From the NCBI RefSeq assembly GCF_014192395.1, contig NZ_JACHXW010000003.1, forward strand, positions 174,955 through 238,954: a DNA stretch of 64,000 bases, in the 5' to 3' direction. This DNA is from Paenibacillus endophyticus (GTDB taxonomy: Bacteria; Bacillota; Bacilli; Paenibacillales; Paenibacillaceae). The notes below the pieces were generated by a model. That model was not told the DNA's origin, made no database searches, and saw only the letters and a program-made list of their open reading frames with translations. How positions within the stretch are numbered: the first letter of the stretch is position 1; each line of letters opens with the position of its first letter. A program made the translations under genes and the position numbers. Positions 7,375-15,144 of the stretch are shown here, piece after piece.

Positions 7375-8403
7375 ATGCAGCTTTTTTTGAAACTTACGGT
7401 TAAGCTTCTTCGTTTGAATCATTACTTTGTCGTCTTTATTACGCTGCTGCTAGTAATCATAAGCTCTGCAATTGCCTACCTGCTGGAGCCGAACACGTTC
7501 GGGCACTGGTTCAATGCGTTATGGTGGGTGATGACGACCGTTGCTACGGTTGGCTACGGCGATTATTTCCCGAAGACCGTACCGGGCAAAATATTGGCTA
7601 TGCTCCTATATGTGTTCGGAATCGGCCTGCTGAGTTTACTAATCGGAAAAATCATTGATTCCTTAGCTGAGCTTCAGCGAAGAAGAGAAGGTGGAAAGTT
7701 GAAATATCAAGGGCAGAGCCACATTATCGTCATCAATTGGAGCAAAAAGGCGCAGCTGGCCGTCGAGGATTTGCTCGATTCGGAAGCGGATTTAGCCGTT
7801 ATCATTATCGATAACAGCGATAAGCATCCCTTTGACCGACCGCGCGTGCATTTTGTCAGCGGCGATCCGACCTCGGCTGAAGTGCTTGAACAAGCTGGCA
7901 TCCACAGCGCTCGCTCTGCGATCATATTTGCCGACCCGCGCATTGACGACAGCTCGCTAATTGACGGCAAATCGCTGCTGGTAGCCTCCAGTATCGAGCA
8001 GATCGCCCCGGCGGTCCATACAACGGTTGAAATCGTGCTTGAGAAGCATATTCTCAATTTCCGCCACGTACAAGTAAATGATTTTATTTTATCGCATGAT
8101 GCAGTCTCCAGGCTTGCAGTCCGATCGGCTTTAAAGGAAGGCAATGTCGACATATTCATGCAGCTGCTCAGCAGAAAGTACGGCGAGGACGTCTTCGAGC
8201 TTCCAGCTGATCCGAATTGGAGGACGTACGGTGATGCCTTTCAAGCACTTCTGAGCAAAGGCGCAACCCTCATTGCCGACCGTACTGACATGGCGATTAA
8301 CCGCCGGCTTGACGAGCCGATCCCATCCGCTGCACGTTTGTTCGTCATCTGCAATGAGGAGACAATCAACAAGATAAGAACAGAAAGGCGGCAATCCAAA
8401 TGA
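7375..8403 (+). CDS. Two-TM potassium channel with RCK (TrkA-N) domain, YugO-like
   Basis: Potassium channel subunit of 342 residues. Transmembrane helix 1 is at about 16-38, the pore loop carries the selectivity filter TVGYGD (58-63), and helix 2 spans about 73-93. A cytoplasmic RCK domain follows (SHIIVINWSKKAQLAVEDLL; VHFVSGDPTSAEVLEQAGI), which normally gates the channel by ligand binding. Length and order match B. subtilis YugO. The ATG at 7375 has GAGGGTG upstream; the longer frame from 7288 lacks a ribosome site. Its stop overlaps the next start by 4 bp (ATGA), so it heads the five-gene cluster with the ATP-grasp ligase. Confidence 0.9.
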   Translation: MQLFLKLTVKLLRLNHYFVVFITLLLVIISSAIAYLLEPNTFGHWFNALWWVMTTVATVGYGDYFPKTVPGKILAMLLYVFGIGLLSLLIGKIIDSLAELQRRREGGKLKYQGQSHIIVINWSKKAQLAVEDLLDSEADLAVIIIDNSDKHPFDRPRVHFVSGDPTSAEVLEQAGIHSARSAIIFADPRIDDSSLIDGKSLLVASSIEQIAPAVHTTVEIVLEKHILNFRHVQVNDFILSHDAVSRLAVRSALKEGNVDIFMQLLSRKYGEDVFELPADPNWRTYGDAFQALLSKGATLIADRTDMAINRRLDEPIPSAARLFVICNEETINKIRTERRQSK

Positions 8404-8882
8404 ACAACACGCTGACGTACCTGGAATGGTCGGAGCATGAGCAGCGCGTAGTAAAAACCATTACGGATGCAGCTATCACGCGCGATGATATTTTTGTGCG
8501 CAAGCTCGTGAATGCAACCGTTTTCCGGAATGCGCTGTATGAGCACACGGCCAATGAATGCGAGGATGGCATGCGACATTCGATTTATGCCAAGCCGTAC
8601 AGCGAGCATGATGATGCCTTGTACGGGCAAGCCATCCGAAACGCCTTGCATGAGTACGTTGCTGTATCCCCTTATATGGAAGCTGAATATTTGCTTTGGA
8701 ACGGTTACCGATTTAATCCGTGCGCTTTGGCGCTTCCGACTCCGTCGGTCCCGCTCGAATTTGCCCAGCTGCTTCTCGATCATTATATTGTGAGCGAGCA
8801 GCGAACCTATGAAACCATTTATACGATCTACGATATGGATCGGAGTAAAATCGTCATTTTTTTGAAGGGAGTGAACCTGTAA
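8400..8882 (+). CDS. Unknown protein of the ion-channel/ATP-grasp ligase cluster
   Basis: Soluble protein of 160 residues with no signal peptide or membrane helix, rich in Tyr, Glu and His (about residues 60-100, YAKPYSEHDDALYGQ). Start overlaps the channel stop by 4 bp and its TAA is immediately followed by the ATG of the next gene, so translation is coupled at both ends. I do not recognise the family. By position it corresponds to one of the small accessory proteins found with glutathionylspermidine-synthase-like ligases and DUF350 proteins, so it may work with them. Confidence 0.75.
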   Translation: MNNTLTYLEWSEHEQRVVKTITDAAITRDDIFVRKLVNATVFRNALYEHTANECEDGMRHSIYAKPYSEHDDALYGQAIRNALHEYVAVSPYMEAEYLLWNGYRFNPCALALPTPSVPLEFAQLLLDHYIVSEQRTYETIYTIYDMDRSKIVIFLKGVNL

Positions 8883-9200
8883 ATGTCCGTGGAGAATACA
8901 TCTGCAGCCAGCGTGCGCACAATGGGTGAGCAACCTGCCTCTTCGTTGAAAGCAAGAAGCCAGAAGGCCATCGCCTTCGCTTTGATGCTCACCGTCCCCC
9001 TAGCTCTGAGCGGCTGCAATTCATCGAGCTCGCGCGTGTGCGTGGATAACGACAACGACGGCTACTGCGATGATGATGGATCTAGCCGCGGCGGTACCTA
9101 TATCGTCAACGGCAAAACCTACAAAAAGTCATCCAGCTTCAAATCCAGCTCCTCAAAGGGCTTTGGCAGCTCAGGCATCAAGAGCGGCAGCGGAGGCTGA
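8883..9200 (+). CDS. Small Ser/Gly-rich lipoprotein with Asp-rich motif (YjfM/YgiB-like)
   Basis: Protein of 105 residues with an unusually long N-terminal region (about 27 residues), a hydrophobic segment ending in the lipobox LALSGC, then a Cys/Asp-rich motif CVDNDNDGYCDDDG that looks able to bind a divalent metal, and a low-complexity Ser/Lys/Gly tail. It is probably an exported, lipid-anchored protein. The topology recalls the YjfM/YgiB lipoproteins that accompany YjfC-type ligases in enterobacteria, but I infer this from layout rather than alignment. GAAGGGAGTG in the previous gene's end serves as ribosome site. Confidence 0.7.
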   Translation: MSVENTSAASVRTMGEQPASSLKARSQKAIAFALMLTVPLALSGCNSSSSRVCVDNDNDGYCDDDGSSRGGTYIVNGKTYKKSSSFKSSSSKGFGSSGIKSGSGG

Positions 9201-9203
9201 TCC

Positions 9204-10517
9204 ATGCAGCGAATCCTACCTTTAGCCTTAACCCATGATGAGCTGTTTCAAGGCGAGCTTGCACAGCGGATACCCTATCACCGCATGTACGGCAAGCAAT
9301 ATTGCCTGCCATCGGTCACCTGCTATACGCAAAGCGAATACAAGGAGCTTCAATCTGCATCGGAGCAAATCGACCAAATCTACTGGAAAGCGTTGCGATT
9401 CGTACAGCAGCATTTGCCGGATGATTTTGTCTCCCAGCAATTAGGCATTCATCCCTCTCTTATCTCGGCAGCACGCAAGGAAACACCTACGCATGGCGTA
9501 TCGAGGCAGGATTGGATCGTCACGAAGCAGGGCATGAAATGCATTGAGAATAACACCGATACACCGACAGGCATACCGGAAACGGCTTACCTTGCCAAAG
9601 CCATGATCAGCCGTTACACCCCCCATCAAGCCGCTGCGGAAGGCATGAATGATGCTCTGGCTGCCGCCTTTGACAAGCTGATCGCGCATTACCGCAGCGA
9701 AGGCTTAGGCGGAACGATTGCCTGCACCTGCTACGACTGGCATGTGGAGGACAAATGCAATACCGAATATGTCATGCAGGCGATTCGCCAGCTCGGTTAT
9801 CCCGTTATATTTGTCCCGCTTGACGAGCTTACAATCATCGAAGGCGACGGCTTATACGGCAATGGCGAGCGCATCGACATCCTCTACCGCTTGTATCCGC
9901 TTGAGTATTTGATTCATGATACCGAGGAGGAAACGGGGCTTCCTGTCGGGAAAGCGCTAATGAGGCTTGTAGAGCAAGGACGGCTGGCGCTGATCAACCC
10001 GCCTCAAAGCATCATTACGCAAAGCAAAGGTTTTATGGCGCTCATTTGGGCGCTGTATGAAAGAAACGAGCAATCCACAGCTGTGCTTGGATATCCGCTA
10101 TTTGAAGAAGCTGAGGTTTCAGCCATTCAAACGTACCTTCTTCCCACCTATTTCGAGGAAACCGTGTTTGTGCAGGAGCAGATCCCCTATGTCTCCAAAA
10201 GCTACTGGGGGCGCGAAGGCAAAGGAACGGCGCTCTATTCGGGAGATGGCACGCTTGAAACCGAGGAATGGGGCATGCAGGAGGATGAGGAAGAATCCGA
10301 GGAGATTAAGCGCTATTACCTTGCGCAGCAAAAAATATACCAGCAGCGTTTCACGATGGAAGAAACGCTTGTACATACGGAAGCCGGTCCGTTTCATGGC
10401 TGCCTCTTAACAGGCGCCTATGTCATTGGCGGGAAGTTTGCCGGATTGCTGCCCCGAGTCGGCTCCAAAATTACAGGCGACATGGCCTATTACTGCCCCG
10501 CCGCCGTAATCGATTAA
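9204..10517 (+). CDS. Glutathionylspermidine synthase-like ATP-grasp amidoligase (YjfC/YgiC type)
   Basis: ATP-grasp ligase of 437 residues corresponding to the synthetase domain of glutathionylspermidine synthase. Typical features are WIVTKQGMKCIENNTDTPTG near 105-124, CYDWHVEDKCNTEYV, NPPQSIITQSKGFMALIWAL, and at the C-terminus EQIPYVSKSYWGREGKG followed by a strongly acidic loop and GKFAGLLPRVG. The amidase domain of the E. coli bifunctional enzyme is absent. Family members form amide bonds between a peptide and an amine or a protein tail; the substrate here is unknown, and the lipoprotein tail or DUF350 protein are candidates by linkage. GGAGG lies inside the 3' end of the lipoprotein gene. 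Confidence 0.9.
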   Translation: MQRILPLALTHDELFQGELAQRIPYHRMYGKQYCLPSVTCYTQSEYKELQSASEQIDQIYWKALRFVQQHLPDDFVSQQLGIHPSLISAARKETPTHGVSRQDWIVTKQGMKCIENNTDTPTGIPETAYLAKAMISRYTPHQAAAEGMNDALAAAFDKLIAHYRSEGLGGTIACTCYDWHVEDKCNTEYVMQAIRQLGYPVIFVPLDELTIIEGDGLYGNGERIDILYRLYPLEYLIHDTEEETGLPVGKALMRLVEQGRLALINPPQSIITQSKGFMALIWALYERNEQSTAVLGYPLFEEAEVSAIQTYLLPTYFEETVFVQEQIPYVSKSYWGREGKGTALYSGDGTLETEEWGMQEDEEESEEIKRYYLAQQKIYQQRFTMEETLVHTEAGPFHGCLLTGAYVIGGKFAGLLPRVGSKITGDMAYYCPAAVID

Positions 10518-10519
10518 AG

Positions 10520-10698
10520 GCTTCACAAAATTTTAAGCGTATGCTTCCGAAGCGAGTTTTGCTTCACAAAACTTAAGCGTATGCTTCCGAAGCGAGTTTT
10601 GCTTCACAAAACTTAAGCGTATGCTTCCGAAGCGAGTTTTGCTTCACAAAACTTAAGCGTATGCTTCCGAAGCGAGTTTTGCTTCACAAAACTTTAAG
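10520..10698. repeat. 40-bp palindromic tandem repeat, 4 units plus a partial
   Basis: Units at 10520-10560 (41 bp), 10561-10600, 10601-10640, 10641-10680 and a partial from 10681. Units 2-4 are identical. Each contains the perfect small palindrome GCTTCCGAAGC. Across the unit junction, AGTTTTG pairs with CAAAACT around a 5-base loop. The array fills the gap between the ligase gene and the DUF350 gene, ending just before AAGGAGGATC. Confidence 0.95.
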
Positions 10699-10710
10699 GA
10701 GGATCAAAAA

Positions 10711-11115
10711 ATGGATGAATTTTTGCAAAATGCCGGCAATGTCGGAATCGGCCTCGTTCTGCTGCTTGTTATTTTGAGCGTTGGCGCATTCGTGTTCAGT
10801 AAATTGACCCGTTATAACGATGGCGAGGAAATCAGAAAGGGCAATCAAGCCGCAGGCATGTATATGGGGAGCAAGCTGCTGGGATTGTGCATTATTGTTG
10901 CCATGGTCTCCTACAGCTCGGATTCCTGGGTGACCATGCTCATTTGGTCGGCAATCGGCATCGCTATTTTATGCCTCGTGTATATCATTTTCGATCTTCT
11001 CACGCCGCGCTTCAAAGTATGCGAGCAGATCGAGCAAGGCAACCTGGCGGTTGCCCAGCTTCTGCGTTCCATCATCATCGGCGTTTCCATTGTCATCGGC
11101 ACATTCTTGATGTAA
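10711..11115 (+). CDS. DUF350 (YjfL-type) inner-membrane protein
   Basis: Membrane protein of 134 residues with four hydrophobic helices (about 10-30, 49-66, 72-93 and 112-133), matching the DUF350/YjfL family, with the usual EIRKGNQAAGMYMGSKLLG and EQIEQGNLAVAQLLRSI pairs that make the two halves look alike (an internal duplication). The ATG follows AAGGAGGATC. It is separated from the ligase gene by the 40-bp repeat array, but is on the same strand and ends in a terminator, so it closes the cluster. Family linkage to ATP-grasp ligases and ion channels is established; molecular function is not. Confidence 0.9.
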   Translation: MDEFLQNAGNVGIGLVLLLVILSVGAFVFSKLTRYNDGEEIRKGNQAAGMYMGSKLLGLCIIVAMVSYSSDSWVTMLIWSAIGIAILCLVYIIFDLLTPRFKVCEQIEQGNLAVAQLLRSIIIGVSIVIGTFLM

Positions 11116-11129
11116 CCTAATGGATCGAA

Positions 11130-11175
11130 AAGGGCAGCCCTCCAACAGCTTGACTGTAGAAGGCTGCCCTTCTTT
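11130..11175 (+). terminator. Terminator of the channel/ligase/DUF350 cluster
   Basis: AAGGGCAGCC (11130-11139) pairs with GGCTGCCCTT (11162-11171) and is followed by CTTT. It lies 14 bp after the DUF350 stop. Confidence 0.8.
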
Positions 11176-11259
11176 GGTATAGCGATTGTGCAGCTTTAAC
11201 TAAGCCTGCTCTTCTCAACCGATCCAGCTGTATGTATTTCTTGATTACCACCTCAAAAG

Positions 11260-11493
11260 TTAACCAGCTTCGCACCGTCGCTGCAGCCTCTTATACATGA
11301 AAAAGGAACCATCGCTGTAGCTCGCGTGATTCCTTCGATGCTTCTTATTTAGTTTAGCTTGCTTCTCCTGCAGCGTAGGGGTGCGTCTGCCAGCGGGATT
11401 GATCCCCTGCCAGCTGCCTCGCAGTGCATCAGGCATCATTCGCCCTTGCTGCGCCAGCTTCTGCCTTGCTTTTTTGGCCTTGCTCATGGACAT
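11260..11493 (-). CDS. Small basic conserved hypothetical protein
   Basis: Highly basic protein of 77 residues: MSMSKAKKARQKLAQQG, a central LRGSWQGINPAGRRTPTLQEK, and KHRRNHAS near the end. The start at 11493 was chosen because AGGAGG lies 9 nt upstream; a closer ATG at 11502 overlaps it. The composition suggests nucleic-acid association, which is only inference. Similar short proteins occur in Bacillales without an assigned role. It is alone, downstream of the convergent DUF350 gene. Confidence 0.6.
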   Translation of the reverse strand: MSMSKAKKARQKLAQQGRMMPDALRGSWQGINPAGRRTPTLQEKQAKLNKKHRRNHASYSDGSFFMYKRLQRRCEAG

Positions 11494-11605
11494 TTTGGTC
11501 ATCCTCCTAAAGGTTGGTCTGAATTTGATGTGTGGGTTAGACAGGGAGCGGTAAGCTCCGTTCCTTCCCTCTATTATACTCGGCAAGCTTCAATTACGAA
11601 AGGGA

Positions 11606-12181
11606 TTATAAAAAACGCAGCTGCCTGTATTCCTTGCGAAGCATTGAAAAATGAAGCAGCTCTATGTATTGACCCTTCTCGAACTCATATTCCTTCAGCT
11701 CGCTGGCAGGCTTAAAGCCGAGCTTCGCAAGCAAGCCGATGGAAGCTGCATTAGCCGCATCCACCTTCGCCTCTATGCAATGCAGATGCATGCGGTTAAA
11801 GCCAAATGCGATAATCGGCACTGCAACTTCACTCATAATGCCGCAGCGCCAGTATGCCGGAGCGAGATCATAGCCGAGCTCGGTTCGCGCGTACTCCTTC
11901 ACATAATGAAGAAAGCCGCATGTTCCGATTATTTTCTCCGAAGCTTTGTCTTCGATCACCCAACGGATGCCCACCTGCTGCTCAAAAATCTCGAGATGCC
12001 AATTCATCTCTTGCCTCGCTTCGTCGAGATCGATGAGCGGATGCAGCGGCGTATATTTCACCACCTCAGGATCCGAATACAGCTCATAAAGGTCGGCTAT
12101 ATCCCGCTCCTCCGTCTTGCGCAATATAAACCGATCCGTTTCCAATCGAGGAAAGGCGTCAAATGAAAACATTGCTGCCAT
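11606..12181 (-). CDS. GNAT N-acetyltransferase (RimJ/RimL type)
   Basis: Acetyl-CoA-dependent transferase of 191 residues. The start ETDRFILRKTEERDIADL is typical of the RimJ/RimL acetyltransferase_3 group. The middle has IGTCGFLHYVKEYARTELGYDL, then the acetyl-CoA-binding turn (YWRCGIMSEVAVPIIAFGF) and AANAASIGLLAKLGF. These enzymes acetylate protein N-termini or small amines; the substrate cannot be called. The start at 12181 is supported by GGAGAGGGG 8 nt upstream. Single gene, divergent from the methyltransferase gene. Confidence 0.85.
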   Translation of the reverse strand: MAAMFSFDAFPRLETDRFILRKTEERDIADLYELYSDPEVVKYTPLHPLIDLDEARQEMNWHLEIFEQQVGIRWVIEDKASEKIIGTCGFLHYVKEYARTELGYDLAPAYWRCGIMSEVAVPIIAFGFNRMHLHCIEAKVDAANAASIGLLAKLGFKPASELKEYEFEKGQYIELLHFSMLRKEYRQLRFL

Positions 12182-12351
12182 ATGGCTATCCCCTCTCCAA
12201 TCATCCGTATACACCGTCATTGCTTGATCCGCAAACATACCATAAAACAAATCAGAAAGATACTGAATCCGCCTACTCGGTCATAAGCTACTTTGATGAG
12301 CAGCGATCATAAAACTCAATCACAAAATTCCCCCTCGGAAGGAGAAACGCC

Positions 12352-13020
12352 ATGTCTGCCACTGACGAAAGCCTGTTGAAGGAAGCCCGTTTCTTCAGCG
12401 CAAACGATCCGACATCGAATTCATTTATTTACCCGCTTCCGCCAACCTGGTGGAGCCGACCGTACGAATACGAATGGTGCAGGGCCCTAGCTTCGCCGGG
12501 AGCGACCGTGCTCGATGCAGCCTGCGGAATCTCCCACCCGCTTAAATTTTTTCTGGGCGGCCATTGCAAAGAAACCTATGCCTGCGACTACGATGCCCGG
12601 ATTACATCCTGGAATACGATATCAGAGGAGATCATCCAGGATGTCGGAGCTGAAGCGCTAAAGCTGATTCACGAGCACCAAGGCTGGTCCAAGGTCAGCT
12701 ATTCGCAAGCCAGCATTACCGCTTTGCCATATGAGCGCGATTTTTTCGACATCATATTTTGCGTATCCGTGCTTGAGCATTTAAGCCCCGTCGATCAGGA
12801 GCTCAGCTTGAAGGAATTTGCAAGAACGGTGAAGCCGGGCGGCAAAGTAGCATTGACATTCGATTATCCCACCGTCAATTTGGAACATCTGAAGCGTTCA
12901 GTAGAGGCAGCCGGACTATCGTTTGCGAATGCATTCGACCTGGCGCCGCAAGCGGATGCCCTTCATTCCGAAATATGGGGAAAATTATATTGCTTCAGAG
13001 CCCTTCTTACCAAGCCATAG
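12352..13020 (+). CDS. Class I SAM-dependent methyltransferase
   Basis: Protein of 222 residues with methyltransferase motif I (VLDAACGISHP, about residues 53-63), an acidic motif II region (TYACDYDARI), SITALPYERDFFDIIFC and VLEHLSPVDQE, typical of the Methyltransf_11 group. The substrate is unknown. GAAGGAG lies 7 nt upstream of the ATG. It is a single gene and ends at a terminator shared with the convergent diguanylate cyclase gene. Confidence 0.85.
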   Translation: MSATDESLLKEARFFSANDPTSNSFIYPLPPTWWSRPYEYEWCRALASPGATVLDAACGISHPLKFFLGGHCKETYACDYDARITSWNTISEEIIQDVGAEALKLIHEHQGWSKVSYSQASITALPYERDFFDIIFCVSVLEHLSPVDQELSLKEFARTVKPGGKVALTFDYPTVNLEHLKRSVEAAGLSFANAFDLAPQADALHSEIWGKLYCFRALLTKP

Positions 13021-13044
13021 CTCTGTGCGATAAAGCATAAATAA

Positions 13045-13079
13045 AAGCAGGACAGTCATGTTGCTTCACTGTCCTGCTT
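13045..13079. terminator. Bidirectional terminator overlapping the end of the GGDEF gene
   Basis: AAGCAGGACAGT (13045-13056) pairs perfectly with ACTGTCCTGCTT (13068-13079). The right arm contains the last codons and stop of the minus-strand diguanylate cyclase gene. The minus strand continues with TTTTATTTA. Confidence 0.75.
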
Positions 13080-14634
13080 GCTTATGCTCATAAACCGTCG
13101 TACGGTTTCTTCCCGTTTCTTTGGACATATAAAGCGCCTTATCCGCCATTTCAATAATGGCTTTGGCTTCCGCGGCTTGCCCATCCGAGTGCGATATGCC
13201 GATCGATACGAAGACGGAGCTGCCTGTCGGGCTTGCCTCGGCACCGATTCCTTCCCGCAGCCGCTCCGCCATTTGCGTCGCAACCGCAACCGTTCCGCCT
13301 CTTACCAATATGCCGAACTCCTCGCCTCCGTAGCGGAAGCATAAATCATGGCTGCGCGAGAAACGCTTGATCAGGGACGCCGTATAGGTTAGAACTTCAT
13401 CGCCGATCAGATGCCCATATCGATCATTGATCGCTTTGAAGTGATCGATATCGAGCAGGATGAGCACAAACGGAACGCCCTCAGCAAGCCATTCAGCTAT
13501 GGTTAGATCGAATGTTTTCCTATTCGCAAGGCCCGTAAGCCCATCCAAGCGAATTTCTTTATTCAGCAGATTGAAATGATTGTTTATACTGCGGTTGAGC
13601 TGCCTTACCTCGTAGATATAAGAGTTAATCCGCGGCATGCGCTGACTGCTTGCTTTCGGCGATAGAATCGCTTCCTCCGAGAATGCTGCCAATTCAAACA
13701 GCGGCTTGGACAACATATAGGAGACATACCACGCAATCAATAAAATCACAATAAAAACGGGCAGTGATTGAAAAACAAGTCTCCATATCAACCGTTTGAG
13801 CGGCTCGTCGATGATCGAAGCAGGCGTTTGCGCAATAATGGCCCATCCCGTCAAAGGCTCGTAAGCATATCCCGCAAAATAGCTTTTGTTTTGGGAATTC
13901 ACGATTTGCTGCGCGCCGCTTCTTCCCGATATCGCTTTATTTATAGCATCATTTGTTAAGATCATTTCATTCATTCTCGATTTATCCGGATGGAATATGA
14001 GATGGCCGTTCTTATCAGCCACGTACACATACGAACCGTTTCCGTAAAAATGCTCGCTAAGCGATTTATTAAGCGCATTATCATCATTCAAAAACACCGT
14101 TCCAGCCACAAAGCCTACATATTCGTCCCGTTCATTAAAAATAGGAGAAGAAATCATGACAAGCAGCCGTTTGGATGCCGATCCTAAGTAAGGCTGGGAA
14201 ATAAGCGGAGCCTGCTGCTGAACGGCTTCAAACGATGCCAATGAGGTTAATTTCGTGCCGACAAATTTCCCTTCGTTTTGAGTGCTGGCAGCTGTGACTA
14301 CCCTGTCTTTATTCACGATGAGAATGGCATTGAAATAATGCTCGCTCGCTTCGTACCAGATATCCAGCTCCTTTTGCGAATTTTGCGAAATAGAGAGCTT
14401 CGTTGCGATTTGTGAAATACCGTCAATATTCGTTCGCATAATTCGCAGCAATTCATTCGTATTGGACGCCAGTTTTTTGGCATACTGATAATTGCTCTCC
14501 AAATAACCATTCGTCAAAGAAGTCTTATTCATCTTCCATGCAAAATAACCGCCGAATGCGGCGGTTAAAAGAATGGAGCCTATAACTAGCAGCATTAGTA
14601 CAGATCGTAGCTTCAAGCCCTTGCGCGTACCCAA
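13066..14634 (-). CDS. Membrane-bound diguanylate cyclase with extracellular CACHE-type sensor
   Basis: Makes cyclic di-GMP from two GTP. The 522 residues comprise a cytoplasmic stub, a transmembrane helix (about 12-33), an extracellular sensor of about 250 residues of the dCACHE type, a second helix (about 285-306), and a C-terminal GGDEF domain. The active site reads RYGGEEFGILV, and an RxxD inhibitory site (RSHD) sits five residues before GGEEF, so product inhibition is expected. DGLTGLANRKTFD marks the domain start. The start is TTG with AAGGAACAACA upstream. Monocistronic; the sensed ligand is unknown. Confidence 0.92.
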   Translation of the reverse strand: MGTRKGLKLRSVLMLLVIGSILLTAAFGGYFAWKMNKTSLTNGYLESNYQYAKKLASNTNELLRIMRTNIDGISQIATKLSISQNSQKELDIWYEASEHYFNAILIVNKDRVVTAASTQNEGKFVGTKLTSLASFEAVQQQAPLISQPYLGSASKRLLVMISSPIFNERDEYVGFVAGTVFLNDDNALNKSLSEHFYGNGSYVYVADKNGHLIFHPDKSRMNEMILTNDAINKAISGRSGAQQIVNSQNKSYFAGYAYEPLTGWAIIAQTPASIIDEPLKRLIWRLVFQSLPVFIVILLIAWYVSYMLSKPLFELAAFSEEAILSPKASSQRMPRINSYIYEVRQLNRSINNHFNLLNKEIRLDGLTGLANRKTFDLTIAEWLAEGVPFVLILLDIDHFKAINDRYGHLIGDEVLTYTASLIKRFSRSHDLCFRYGGEEFGILVRGGTVAVATQMAERLREGIGAEASPTGSSVFVSIGISHSDGQAAEAKAIIEMADKALYMSKETGRNRTTVYEHKQAGQ

Positions 14635-14712
14635 TGTTGTTCCTTCTCTCGTTGCAATAGTACTGCCTTATTCTATCGCAATTGGCTGAGAAAATAAACA
14701 GAAATTATGCGC

Positions 14713-15018
14713 TTACAGCTCTCCGGCATGAAGTATGGCTTCAAGCAGACCGGGAAACCGCATGCTTAAGTCGTCCGCGCGCAGCGTCAGGAAATGCTGC
14801 GTTCCCTGTTTGCGTACATGCAGCACGCCTGCCTCCCGCAAGGTGCGAATATGGTGCGTCATCGTCGATTTGACGACTGGAAATTCAAAATGACCGCAAG
14901 GCTGCTCGCCGTTTTTTTTAATGGATAAGACAAGCTGAAGCCGAATGGGATCGCTTAGCGCGTATAATACGGAAGTCAGCTCGATATCCTCTCGATTCGG
15001 ATGAAATAAGATTTTCAC
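14713..15018 (-). CDS. ArsR-family repressor divergent to an MFS exporter
   Basis: Winged-helix regulator of 101 residues: LYALSDPIRLQLVLSI (helices 1-2), recognition helix STMTHHIRTLREAGVLHVRKQG, and a C-terminal helix. No metal-binding Cys cluster of the ArsR/SmtB kind is seen beyond one Cys (EQPCGHF), so the signal is probably not a classical metal. GTG start with AGGAGTG upstream. It is divergent from the MFS gene, with an 18-bp perfect palindrome between them, so it most likely represses that gene and itself. Confidence 0.85.
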   Translation of the reverse strand: MKILFHPNREDIELTSVLYALSDPIRLQLVLSIKKNGEQPCGHFEFPVVKSTMTHHIRTLREAGVLHVRKQGTQHFLTLRADDLSMRFPGLLEAILHAGEL

Positions 15019-15084
15019 GCTTTCTCACTCCTGTCCCGTTATTCATTCATTGCATTATAACACAACTCATGCTATATTTTCATC

Positions 15085-15102
15085 GTACGATAATTATCGT
15101 AC
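15085..15102. promoter_or_regulatory. 18-bp perfect palindrome, probable ArsR operator
   Basis: GTACGATAATTATCGTAC in the ArsR/MFS intergenic region, 42 bp upstream of the MFS start. Length, symmetry and TAA-N2-TTA-like centre are typical of an ArsR-family site. Confidence 0.75.
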
Positions 15103-15144
15103 AATAAAAATTCAAATCGAGAGATCGCTCATCTTGGAGGTCAT

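Noticed and set aside
10520..10698. Possible CRISPR array
   Set aside because: The 40-bp units follow each other directly without unique spacers, and no cas gene is present.
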